Below are positions 35,527 to 43,598 of a DNA stretch of 43,607 nt, piece by piece. The stretch covers positions 1 through 43,607 of the forward strand of contig JABSRP010000054.1 of assembly GCA_013215145.1 (NCBI GenBank), written 5' to 3'. A program made the translations under genes and the position numbers. The DNA is from Pseudobacteriovorax sp. GTDB lineage: Bacteria; Bdellovibrionota_B; Oligoflexia; Oligoflexales; Oligoflexaceae. The notes beneath the pieces were generated by a model. The model ran no database searches, was not told the DNA's origin, and saw only the letters and a program-made list of their open reading frames with translations. The stretch's first letter is position 1. The number at the start of each line of letters is the position of its first letter.

Positions 35527-36354
35527 CTATAGCTTTTTAAATACATGTCTCTTAGCTGCCCAGCGGTTGGTGTAGCTCAAGCAGTTTTTGTAGTCTTTTG
35601 TATCTGCTGCTTTTCTCCAGTTGGTATTTTTCTGAGCCTTTGTGACCAGGTTCAATTGATTTTGAAAGCTTTTGTTAGCAAAAAGAAGCTCTAGAAACTC
35701 TTTTGCCATGACGATACTGGCTTCTGTATCACTAGGATAATGGACTCCCGCGATTTCTCTATTTCTTGCAATGTTAAGGGCATCTTGCATAAATTCTGCT
35801 GACTTTTCCGGAAACACCTTTCCAAGAATCTGGGCCATGACGATGGCTTGGAAGGTGTGATTGCTGGGATAGGCTGGGTGGGGCGGGTTCGCTATGGAAG
35901 GCTTAAGCGCACTATCTAAGAAAGACGGTCTCACGCGATCAAAATGATGTTTCCCCGCAAACCCCCATAATCGAGAGTCGAAGTAAGCATCTAAGATGAG
36001 TTGATCGAGAGATTCATTCAAACCCATCCGATAGTCAGACAGCCAAAATCCGCAGACATGCTTTTCTCTTTCAATGATCGCTTCGGTTTCTGGGCTACGG
36101 AGTTTTTGTAGACTCAATAAGTAGGCCATCTCACGCTTACCGGCTTCGCTATCATGGGCTGGTGGTTTGGGAAACGACTTCAAGGAATCGTTCACTGAAG
36201 ACCGTTTAATATATTTGGGTTGCCAGGTGTCGAGAAAATGCTTCTCATGCACTCCCCAAGCTTGAGTATTATCAAACGTCAGTTTGGTTTCGTTTGCAGC
36301 TGTGGCCTTAACGGCTAAAAATGTCAGTACAGCGATTGACAGAATATTTTTCAT
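35527..36354 (-). CDS. PAP2-type acid phosphatase, periplasmic
   Basis: The 275-residue protein has a signal peptide (KNILSIAVLTFLAVKATA). The three PAP2 motifs are KHHFDRVRP (KX6RP-type), YPSNHTF (PSGH-type with Asn for Gly) and REIAGVHYPSD (SRX5HX3D-type with the leading residue changed). The catalytic His residues are in NHT and GVHYPSD. This resembles class A non-specific acid phosphatases. GAGGG precedes ATG at close spacing. Location is periplasmic. Confidence 0.85.
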   Translation of the reverse strand: MKNILSIAVLTFLAVKATAANETKLTFDNTQAWGVHEKHFLDTWQPKYIKRSSVNDSLKSFPKPPAHDSEAGKREMAYLLSLQKLRSPETEAIIEREKHVCGFWLSDYRMGLNESLDQLILDAYFDSRLWGFAGKHHFDRVRPSFLDSALKPSIANPPHPAYPSNHTFQAIVMAQILGKVFPEKSAEFMQDALNIARNREIAGVHYPSDTEASIVMAKEFLELLFANKSFQNQLNLVTKAQKNTNWRKAADTKDYKNCLSYTNRWAAKRHVFKKL

Positions 36355-36440
36355 AATGCCCTCAGGATCAAGTTTTTCTAAGCTTTGTAATCATTGTTTG
36401 CTTAGCAACCTGTATATAGTTTATATGTTAACAATTCAAT

Positions 36441-37815
36441 GTGAGATCTTTGATTTTTGATGCCCTTGAGAGTCTGGCAGTGAACTTCTTTAAATTACAG
36501 CTTGATAGCAGGTCTATTAGCCTAGCTAGGATTGCCGTGGCTGGTGTTATGCTGGCCAGCATACTGCAAGATTGGCCCGATCGGTACTGGTTTTGGACTG
36601 ACCAGGGGCTCTTGTCTTTGTATGATGCTAAGTCTATATGGCAAACGTCTGAATGGACATGGAACCTTCTTTTCTGGGATCCTTTGGCGCGCTTTTTTGA
36701 TGTCTTCTATGTTGGATATATCGTTGCTTGCCTACTTCTGCTTTTTGGGTTTCAGACCCGTTTAGCAACATTGCTTTGTTGGATTTTGGTTTGCTGCCTG
36801 CAGATGCGAAATCCTTATATTTTACAAGGCTACGATCAAACGTTAAGGCTGATGCTTTTTTGGGCTATGTTTATCCCTTGGGGGGCAGCGGTATTCCTAT
36901 GATGCTCATTTTGGTAAACGCCGTAGGGAGTTCTGGCTACCATATTTTCCCAGCATATACGTCTGGCAGATTGTGTTTCTCTACTTCTTTAGTGCGGTGG
37001 CGAAGCTGATGAATCAGGCTTGGATTGACGGAGAGGCTGTGAATCACGCACTCGCGATCCGTCATCTATTGACTCCCGTTGGTGAGCTGATTCCGCGGCC
37101 GATTCCACAAGAGCTTAGTCAAATCCTGTCTTGGGCAACTCTCATTCTAGAGGGGCTCTTGGTACCAGCGGTACTTTTTGTGAACCGTACTTGGCGCAAT
37201 TTTATTGCTGCATTTATGATCATTTTTCACGCTAGTATCGCGACAGTTCTTGCTGTTTCTTGGTTTTCACCACTTATGATGATGTTATGGTTTTCACTGA
37301 TCCAGTGGAATACAAACGAGCCTAGTGTTCCATTGGTAAGGCTACGTCCTTTGATATCGGCCGCTGTTGTCGCCTACCTTTGCGTGGTCAACGTGGTTTT
37401 TCTATTAAGTCCTTGGCATGGCGCGATGTGGAATCCCGTTACTCAGATTTTCAGGTTAGATCAAAGTTGGTTAATGTTTGACAATCCTCAAGATCAGCCC
37501 GACGGTTGGATGGTCGTTAAGATGTTTGGTCATGACGATAATCTGTTGTCAGGGCAAGACCCCTATTATAAAACTCCTTCCTCTATCGCACAGACATACC
37601 CCTCTCATCGATGGCTTAAGTGGCATATGAGTCTGATCAAAGGAAACGGTGCGACGTTCGAAGGTTCACGGCGGTACGCCTGTAGTCAAATGGATCGGCG
37701 AGAGGCTGAGCTAGAGGTGCTTTTTATGAGGTTCGTCGAAGATCAAATGATTGAGGAGCAGTTTCTGCTAGAGGCCGATTGTGTGGATGAGCTGTCTGAG
37801 ATTCACTCTCACTGA
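36441..37815 (+). pseudogene. HTTM-domain membrane protein with one frameshift
   Basis: Two frames together give an HTTM (vitamin-K carboxylase-like) protein with multiple TM helices. Frame one (36441 to about 36899) has LARIAVAGVMLASILQDW, QMRNPYILQGYDQTLRLMLFW and WGAAVF. The next frame from 36901 continues DAHFGKRRREFW, VFLYFFSAVAKL, then the rest to 37815. The junction is near 36897-36902, where the consensus WGAxxSLD is broken by one added or two missing bases. The function of HTTM proteins is unclear. GTG at 36441 has little ribosome-site support. Confidence 0.8.
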
Positions 37816-37831
37816 CTTAAAAAGAAACAAT

Positions 37832-37873
37832 AGAACACAAAATACAGAACACAAAATACAGACCACAAATAAC
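37832..37873. repeat. Three tandem 14-bp units
   Basis: AGAACACAAAATAC occurs twice without gap (37832-37845, 37846-37859), then a diverged copy AGACCACAAATAAC (37860-37873). It lies between the HTTM gene end and the hairpin of the convergent lipoprotein gene. Replication slippage is the simplest origin. Confidence 0.75.
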
Positions 37874-37874
37874 A

Positions 37875-37908
37875 AACTGCACCCTCGAATAGAACGGAAG
37901 GTGCAGTT
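37875..37908 (-). terminator. Rho-independent terminator for the lipoprotein gene
   Basis: AACTGCACC (37875-37883) pairs with GGTGCAGTT (37900-37908). On the minus strand it is followed by TGTTATTTGTGG, a moderately T-rich tail. Confidence 0.6.
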
Positions 37909-37921
37909 ACTGGCTTTACTA

Positions 37922-38776
37922 TTAGTCTAAGGTTAATTCAACACTTTCCGAACAGGCAAAAATTCCTGTACATCGTAAGGTGCCGCGACTTGTCCGGTTA
38001 CATTTAACAGGACTAATAAGACTACCACTTTCAGTCAGAGTTATATTATCTCGTGAATCAAGGCAATACTGTCCGTCTTCATCATAGATTCTGTAAGAGA
38101 GACCGAATAAACCATCATCAGATAATAATAGTGTAACGTCTTCGCCATCACAGGTTCCGATCCAAGTTTCCGCTAGATTACCTAGTGTTTGGTTTTCGTT
38201 ACAAGCTTCCACTGGAGTTGGGACTTCATCACCGGGAGTTACAATGACGATGGGAGGAAGTTCGGGAATCACCACGTCTTCACCATCAGGTCCTGGTTTT
38301 ACCGAAGGGTCGGCTGGGTTTTTGCTGTCTGATTGATAAACAAAGTCAGCTTGATTACAGTCATCAAAAAACTGGATGCTGTTTCCACGAAGCAGGCTGC
38401 AGCGAAGCGCGTCATCATCTTTGGTTCCGCTTTGTCCGGCGTCTAAGTCACAAGACATGGATTCCAAAAGTCCAGTACTATCGGCAAATTTTAGAGATTT
38501 ACCGGTTCTCACATACTTCCCAGATTCAGACCGAGTGCTTTCATCGTTATCGATATAGGCGAGGCTAAAGTTGCCATCTGATTGTAAACGTAAGGCTAAT
38601 GCATTTTCCGAATCGTTTTTACAAAATCCTATCCACTCGGACCATTCGCCAGTTGTGGGCTCGATGATACCAAGACTTTCTTCAGGTATGATGGGTTGAC
38701 TAGACTCGCTTTTGTTATCTTTATCACAAGCGGTTGCAGCAAGGGCTAAGAGGCTAATAACTGTAATTTTCTTCAT
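37922..38776 (-). CDS. Lipoprotein with internally duplicated domain
   Basis: The 284-residue product has lipobox ATAC (Cys17). Two copies of a domain follow: WIGFCKNDSENALALRL..DGNFSLAYIDNDE..LKFADSTGLLESMSCDLD..LRCSLL, and WIGTCDGEDVTLLLSDDGLFGLSYRIYDEDG..ITLTESGSLISPVKCN..LRCTGIF. They are joined by a proline-rich linker (PGPDGEDVVIPELPPIVIV). Each copy has cysteines at the same places, so disulphides are likely. AGGTAGGA precedes ATG. No family recognised. Confidence 0.8.
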   Translation of the reverse strand: MKKITVISLLALAATACDKDNKSESSQPIIPEESLGIIEPTTGEWSEWIGFCKNDSENALALRLQSDGNFSLAYIDNDESTRSESGKYVRTGKSLKFADSTGLLESMSCDLDAGQSGTKDDDALRCSLLRGNSIQFFDDCNQADFVYQSDSKNPADPSVKPGPDGEDVVIPELPPIVIVTPGDEVPTPVEACNENQTLGNLAETWIGTCDGEDVTLLLSDDGLFGLSYRIYDEDGQYCLDSRDNITLTESGSLISPVKCNRTSRGTLRCTGIFACSESVELTLD

Positions 38777-39039
38777 GTATTCCTACCTATAGTGTAATAA
38801 CAAGCAAAAATGCTTTCACCCTGTCATGACGTTGTAGCTTTGGAAAAATTGCAGAAAACTGATCAAAACGGGTGAATTTTTAGCTGGGATAGGACTTAGT
38901 TCAATAATATTAGATGGATATCTTTTTTCAACAAAGACCTACCCGTTGCGGGTAGTGCCCGTGAGGTAGTGGTATGACGCTTCGGGACTAACATCTGTTT
39001 TAAGTCCAAAACGTTCTGAGCGAGATCACCCTCACTTGT

Positions 39040-39252
39040 TTATGACGCCATCGATACTATAGATCGCTGAACTATAAGCAGCGTGACTATCGCACCCCAA
39101 CAATATGGAATCGATGACATCGTGTAAGCAGTAAATTCATTAATCAGAACCATCAGAACCATCGCAGTGAACGACATTATATAGAGTTGCCTGAAGAGTT
39201 TTTTAAACTTACTTTTTGGAATTGAGATTTGATCTGACGAAGTTGCATCCAT
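39040..39252 (-). CDS. Small two-TM membrane protein
   Basis: ATG at 39252 has GGAG six bases upstream; a longer frame from 39306 lacks support. The 70-residue product has two helices (YIMSFTAMVLMVLINEFTAY and PYCWGAIVTLLIVQ) preceded by a basic stretch (KSKFKKLFRQ). It lies 63 bp downstream of the Gly-rich exported peptide gene on the same strand, and it could protect the cell from that peptide or help export it. No family recognised. Confidence 0.6.
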   Translation of the reverse strand: MDATSSDQISIPKSKFKKLFRQLYIMSFTAMVLMVLINEFTAYTMSSIPYCWGAIVTLLIVQRSIVSMAS

Positions 39253-39315
39253 GATTCTCTCCACGAAAACTATACTAGCTGAGTGCGACCTAAATGGCCG
39301 CATCACTCTTCAAAA

Positions 39316-39642
39316 TTATCGATCAGATTCGATGAAACGTATTCTGTTGCCATTGCTATCAATGGCATCGACTTCGTATAGATTGTCTATAGAACGAACT
39401 TCTACTGGCAAGACTTGATCTTCGGTGTCTTGAAAATAGATGGTGCTATGGTGGTTAAACGCTTCTAGCAAGTCATTCATATCGATTTCAGATAGGACGA
39501 CAGGAGCACTATAGCCACCACCTCCAACAGTTCCAAGGGCTCCAAGTGAGCTGATTGGTGCAGATCCGCCGCCGCCGCCAGTTACAGGTCCAGCAAACAT
39601 AAATGATGGAAAAAATGATAGTGCTAATATTAATCTTTTCAT
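39316..39642 (-). CDS. Gly-rich exported peptide precursor-like protein
   Basis: The 108-residue product has a signal peptide (KRLILALSFFPSFMFA) behind GAGGAG. A low-complexity segment rich in Gly, Ser and Ala follows (GPVTGGGGGSAPISSLGALG, VGGGGYSAP), then an acidic helical tail (MNDLLEAFNHHSTIYFQ, NRIRFIESDR). It starts 9 bp after the regulator gene, so the two are one unit. The composition resembles antimicrobial or surface peptides, but no family is recognised. Confidence 0.65.
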   Translation of the reverse strand: MKRLILALSFFPSFMFAGPVTGGGGGSAPISSLGALGTVGGGGYSAPVVLSEIDMNDLLEAFNHHSTIYFQDTEDQVLPVEVRSIDNLYEVDAIDSNGNRIRFIESDR

Positions 39643-39651
39643 GTCTGCTCC

Positions 39652-40362
39652 TCAGTCCCTGTCTATCGTGCTTAGATTTATGGTTAGTATGTTGTGCGTA
39701 GTATCTGAAGCACTGCTGTCTTTATGTGTAGCTACTTCGTTGCATGCCGCCATAAAGTTGTCTAGCGCGTCTGTAATTTTTTTGAGTCCTTCATCAGATA
39801 CGCTGAAAGTTGTCATGTACGCTCTTTTGGAGTAGTCTGGGTAGGCGTTCTGGAGATTTGCATTTAAAATAGATGCTTTTATCACATCTTCAATGTCGTG
39901 GATGTAGTAGCATTTTGCTTTCAAGGTGTCGCCAATCTGATCAACGAGTCCTTTACTTATTAGTTTGTCAATGATGCTATTTGCTCTGTTTCCATTTCGC
40001 TCGATGATCTTTGCTCTACTAAATCCTTGATCACTCATCGTACAGCACAGAATTTCAAAGAATGTTTCATTCTTGAGGAACAGACTCAAAAAAGTATCGT
40101 CTGTCACTTCGCATTCATCGACAAAATCGTTGTCAAAAATAGCCGCATTTGGGAATGCTTTTTTGAAATGTGTTATAAGTTCGCTGCGTTTGACTGTCAC
40201 TATGCTGAGTAATCTTGTGGCCGACCTTTCAGATAGGTCTGTTTCCCGACTTAAAAAACGACGTATTGTTGATTCGGCTACTTTTGCAAGTCTACTCAAA
40301 ACAGCTATACTTCTGTCTTCACCTCTAAGCCATTCTTCAATTAAAAACCTTATAGCGTCCAT
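39652..40362 (-). CDS. TIGR02147-like HTH regulator
   Basis: The 236-residue soluble protein has an N-terminal HTH (SRLAKVAESTIRRFLSRETDLSER), a winged middle region (MSDQGFSRAKIIERNGNRAN, LISKGLVDQIGDTL) and a C-terminal part VSDEGLKKITDALDNFMAACNE followed by ILTINLSTI, the same ending as in the TIGR02147 family. AAAGGA precedes ATG. It is divergent from the exported protein at 40537 and cotranscribed with the Gly-rich gene; the palindrome at 40445-40460 is a possible site for it. Confidence 0.75.
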   Translation of the reverse strand: MDAIRFLIEEWLRGEDRSIAVLSRLAKVAESTIRRFLSRETDLSERSATRLLSIVTVKRSELITHFKKAFPNAAIFDNDFVDECEVTDDTFLSLFLKNETFFEILCCTMSDQGFSRAKIIERNGNRANSIIDKLISKGLVDQIGDTLKAKCYYIHDIEDVIKASILNANLQNAYPDYSKRAYMTTFSVSDEGLKKITDALDNFMAACNEVATHKDSSASDTTHNILTINLSTIDRD

Positions 40363-40444
40363 GATTGGTTTGTCCTTTAAAATTTAATTGAGCGCTGGAA
40401 CTATAGTTAAAAACGTTATATTTAACTAGCAAAACATGCACTCT

Positions 40445-40460
40445 GCACGAAATTTCGTGC
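40445..40460. promoter_or_regulatory. 16-bp perfect palindrome, candidate operator
   Basis: GCACGAAATTTCGTGC is a loopless perfect palindrome in the divergent region between the regulator (start 40362) and the exported protein gene (start 40537). It is a natural binding site for a dimeric regulator, though no experimental motif is known. Confidence 0.55.
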
Positions 40461-40536
40461 GGACAGCTCTTTAACTTTATTAATTTTGTTTCGGCAATTA
40501 GTGTCATCCAAAATTACTAATTTAAGGATCAATGCT

Positions 40537-41145
40537 ATGAAAAAAGTTTTCCCAATCGCTCTATCGTTTTTGGTTTCTGGCGTGTCTTTTTCTAACCCAA
40601 GGCCAATCGTAGATGATGACATTGAGCATATCGAAGTACCAGGAACACGTATTCCGAATGATTATGGGCCGGGTAGTGCAGGTCCTATGGTTGGTGGTAG
40701 TGCAGGCGTCGGAGCCTCAAAGTCTAAGAAGGCAATCAATAGAAGTAGTCAGAAAAAAGTTAAGGACAAAGTACAGGGAGAAAATAAAAGGGTTAAAGAC
40801 TGGTTTCTGGCTGTCATCAATCGCGGAGCCAATTGGTTTGACAAGGTTCTTGAATTTGATTTTACGTACTCAAGAGTAGATAAATTCTCTCAGGGCTCAG
40901 ATGGTAGCATTAGTATAGAAGATTCAACTTGTATCAATATCGGTTTTGGTAGCGACAAGCAGACAAATTGCGGTCAGTATCAATTGATACCTACAGACCC
41001 GCAAAAAACACAGTTTGAGTTTTCCTTTGTTCCATATTACTTCAATAGTGAGGGAGAACTTAGGTTTCAGTGGTCTGATGCCGTTGTTTTTAGGGGCACT
41101 CCCAACGAAATCAGGTATCAACTGGACATAGCTAGTACTTATTAG
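40537..41145 (+). CDS. Exported protein with VPGTR motif and Gly-rich linker
   Basis: ATG at 40537 has AAGGA eight bases upstream; an earlier frame start at 40486 is unsupported. The 202-residue product has a signal peptide (KKVFPIALSFLVSGVSFS), then DDIEHIEVPGTRIPNDYG, a Gly/Ser-rich stretch (PGSAGPMVGGSAGVGAS), a basic region and a beta-rich C-terminal domain (about 90-202) with two cysteines. It precedes two CPBP protease genes, 17 bp before the first, so the three are probably one operon. No family recognised. Confidence 0.7.
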   Translation: MKKVFPIALSFLVSGVSFSNPRPIVDDDIEHIEVPGTRIPNDYGPGSAGPMVGGSAGVGASKSKKAINRSSQKKVKDKVQGENKRVKDWFLAVINRGANWFDKVLEFDFTYSRVDKFSQGSDGSISIEDSTCINIGFGSDKQTNCGQYQLIPTDPQKTQFEFSFVPYYFNSEGELRFQWSDAVVFRGTPNEIRYQLDIASTY

Positions 41146-41162
41146 GTTAGGGTTTAAGTTAA

Positions 41163-41930
41163 TTGAAAATATTGGGTTTCATAATATTTATCATAATGGC
41201 TTTGTTTGCTGACTCGTTTCGGTTCGTTTCCCTTGAGTTAACAGCAAAGCTTCATTATTTCGAGGTGTTCGACTTTCCTGTCTATTTTCTTTTACTTGCG
41301 TTATTTTTCTATTTTTTCTTAAAAGAGGAGAATGTCTCTAGTGAAAAAATAGGGATAAAGAGTACTGTGGTTGTGTTGGGGCTTTTTTGTGTTCCTCGGT
41401 TGCTCGTCGTAATGCTTCATGAAGGTATTGATGAGTCAGCCTTTCATCCTGGCACTCAGGCTGAGATTGATCGCGCAGGAACCCCTTGGAGCCCTAATGT
41501 GTATCTTGAGTTTTTTGGAGCTGTTTTTATTGCTCCAGTTGTCGAGGAAATCATTTACCGCAGAGGATTGATTGGATACGGAAGAAGACACGTAGGCGTT
41601 GCTCTAGCGACAATGGTTTCTGTAACATTGTTTGCAATAGGTCACTTGTCATTTGGATTTGATTTTAAATCGTGGGATATTTTATACCATTTATCGAGCT
41701 ATATCATAGTGGGGATCATTCTTACCTTCATATATCTAAATTATGGATTGGTGCATGCTATCTTTTTTCATGTTTTGACAAATTTTTCTATTTTTGTTTC
41801 GAGGTATCCAGAATACACCAGCTATCGAAAGGTGTTTTTTGCATTATCGATGATTTTTGCTATAGCTTTGGTAGTAATGCTTTTTAAGAAGATTTTTCGA
41901 CACTTAAAGATGGCTGGAGCTCAACTCTAA
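41163..41930 (+). CDS. CPBP-family intramembrane protease 1
   Basis: The 255-residue membrane protein has about eight helices and the CPBP motifs: EExxxR in VVEEIIYRRGLIGYGR, FxxxH in LFAIGHLSFG, and HxxxN in FHVLTNFSIF. CPBP (Abi) proteins include CAAX proteases, bacteriocin-processing and immunity proteins. TTG at 41163 has a weak ribosome site. It follows the exported protein gene, which is a possible substrate. It is paralogous to the next gene. Confidence 0.85.
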   Translation: MKILGFIIFIIMALFADSFRFVSLELTAKLHYFEVFDFPVYFLLLALFFYFFLKEENVSSEKIGIKSTVVVLGLFCVPRLLVVMLHEGIDESAFHPGTQAEIDRAGTPWSPNVYLEFFGAVFIAPVVEEIIYRRGLIGYGRRHVGVALATMVSVTLFAIGHLSFGFDFKSWDILYHLSSYIIVGIILTFIYLNYGLVHAIFFHVLTNFSIFVSRYPEYTSYRKVFFALSMIFAIALVVMLFKKIFRHLKMAGAQL

Positions 41931-41961
41931 AATATCTTTTCTAAAGTGAAATAAGTAAGTG

Positions 41962-42738
41962 ATGAAAGATTTATTTAAATATTTAATGATTCTTATAGTA
42001 ATCGTTGAAGTTACCTCTCTTAAAATCTTTTCATACCCGATTCTTCAATATTTATTTCTCGGATATCCCGCTCTTTGGTTGCTTCTGCCAATTGTTATCG
42101 TTCCTATGGTTGGGTTTGAGAAGAACACCAAAGGGCACGGGGTAGTGTTTATAACATTATCAGCGATAACGGCATTTGTTTTTGCTTTGATAGCAGTCAA
42201 TATCTATGTTGATTATATTCCCCCTATGTTCGAGCTTTCAGAGGTAACGCAGGCGCAGATGGATCTTTCTTTTGCTAATGATGAAAAAAGGGATTATTGG
42301 TCCGTTTTTCCCTCAGTTTTATTTGCTCCGATAGTTGAAGAAATCCTATTTAGGCTTGTGTTGATTGGTTTTGGGCGAAAAATAATAGGGTTATTCCTAT
42401 CGTTTTTACTTACTTCTGTTTTGTTTAGTATTGGGCATTCACACATAGGAATAGAGTACATTACGTTTGATTCTATCGTTTACTTCGCGCCGTACTTTAT
42501 TCTGGCTGTAGTACTAACATTTGTTTATCTGAAGTTAGGAATCTATTGTGCTATTTTAACTCATATGCTGATTAACCTTGCTAAGTTTGTAAAGACTACG
42601 CCACTGGGTGAAACCTATATCTTAGGTGTGATTGTGGTGTTTTCGCTTTTGTGCGCCTTCATACTCGCTCTAATAATTCTGACAAGGCTTGTCGCGGACT
42701 ATAAAAAGTCTATGAAAAGCAGATACCGAGTGAGTTAG
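41962..42738 (+). CDS. CPBP-family intramembrane protease 2
   Basis: The 258-residue membrane protein has the same motifs as its neighbour: IVEEILFRLVLIGFGR (EExxxR), LFSIGHSHIG (FxxxH) and THMLINLAKF (HxxxN), with the spacing and surrounding residues conserved. The two are tandem duplicates that have diverged. ATG at 41962 follows GTG in frame. The AT-rich composition of both genes differs from the left half of the window. It could be an immunity or processing protein. Confidence 0.85.
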   Translation: MKDLFKYLMILIVIVEVTSLKIFSYPILQYLFLGYPALWLLLPIVIVPMVGFEKNTKGHGVVFITLSAITAFVFALIAVNIYVDYIPPMFELSEVTQAQMDLSFANDEKRDYWSVFPSVLFAPIVEEILFRLVLIGFGRKIIGLFLSFLLTSVLFSIGHSHIGIEYITFDSIVYFAPYFILAVVLTFVYLKLGIYCAILTHMLINLAKFVKTTPLGETYILGVIVVFSLLCAFILALIILTRLVADYKKSMKSRYRVS

Positions 42739-43321
42739 TCTTCGAGATCAACTCATCATGGCATTCATCTAGGCATAGTGTTTGCGAGAAGAACATATCA
42801 ACTCACTGGATATAGCAGCCAAAATTTACTGCCAAATAACGGAGGTATCCTTGGGTAGTGAACGAGGTTTTTAATGCCAATAATTGTTTCTTTTGTATGA
42901 GAGTCTGCGTTTTCAGGGAGTTTTTAACATCACCTTCGAGTTTTGGGTTTATTTGAGTTGCGGACGAGTTGATAGTGAAAACTTTGCTCACTATTGCTGC
43001 CAAACTCTTTTTGGAGATGAAGACTATCCCCACCTGGTAATAACAATTCTTGGTTCTTGCACAATGTCTGTATTTCAATGGGTAGAGAGTTTTTAAAGAG
43101 TTTTACGAAGGAGGTAGCTGGAGTAGGGCCGTTTTTTATGGGAAGGTAGATCTAAAATAATTCTGCCTTCAGGTAATAAGTTGTCCAAACCAGAGTCCTT
43201 ACTGATCTTTTTTCTTCGCCTTTGATACATGCTCACTGAAGTACTTTAGAAAAAATCGAAAATTTTTTTAGCTACTTTTTTTCGATTTACCCTAAAGAAT
43301 TCATGTAATTAACCCGATAGT
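42739..43321. other. 583-bp intergenic region without a supported gene
   Basis: A 91-codon minus frame (42803-43078) and a 70-codon plus frame (42884-43096) overlap, and neither has a ribosome site, signal or family pattern. Near 43256-43287 an inverted repeat AAATCGAAAA with TTTTTCGATTT surrounds AT runs. Nothing further is seen. Confidence 0.4.
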
Positions 43322-43340
43322 GATAATGATTTTGATTATC
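43322..43340. promoter_or_regulatory. Fur box
   Basis: GATAATGATTTTGATTATC matches 16 of 19 positions of the Fur consensus GATAATGATAATCATTATC. It lies 26 bp before the start of a small exported protein gene. Iron repression of that operon is expected. Confidence 0.8.
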
Positions 43341-43366
43341 ATAATTTGGTATTTGAGGGACATATT

Positions 43367-43579
43367 GTGGCGAGCAAGTTTTACCTTTTCGTCCTATCTT
43401 GGGTAGGAATTGCCAACACTGGGGTTTCAGAAGTCGAGAGAGTAACGGTTTTTGGAGCTCGCTCTGATCGCTTTTCTGAGCAACGAGCAGATTTTATAGA
43501 GATCTCCGCAGAACAAATTGCTGCTATTGGTTGTGCTGTCTCTAAAGAAATCCCACTTCCCTCCGAAAAACTTATATAA
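43367..43579 (+). CDS. Small Fur-controlled exported protein
   Basis: GTG at 43367 follows GAGGGA and begins a signal peptide (KFYLFVLSWVGIANTGVS). The mature part, about 50 residues, contains VERVTVFGARSDRF, similar to the EVPGTR stretch of the protein at 40537 and to the N-terminal segment of TonB-dependent receptors, and an acidic helix. A single Cys is in AIGCAV. The next gene starts 19 bp after its stop and is probably co-transcribed. The product may support iron uptake; this is inferred from the Fur box. Confidence 0.65.
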   Translation: MASKFYLFVLSWVGIANTGVSEVERVTVFGARSDRFSEQRADFIEISAEQIAAIGCAVSKEIPLPSEKLI

Positions 43580-43598
43580 CTTTTGGAGGACATTCCAC

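Noticed and set aside
37832..37873. Tandem 14-bp units as a CRISPR array
   Set aside because: Units are directly adjacent without spacers, only three copies, and no cas genes.
38940..38960. CTACCCG/CGGGTAG hairpin as a terminator
   Set aside because: Not placed directly after a gene end on the proper strand and no T-run follows.
42803..43096. Two overlapping frames on opposite strands
   Set aside because: Neither has a plausible start context or recognisable features.
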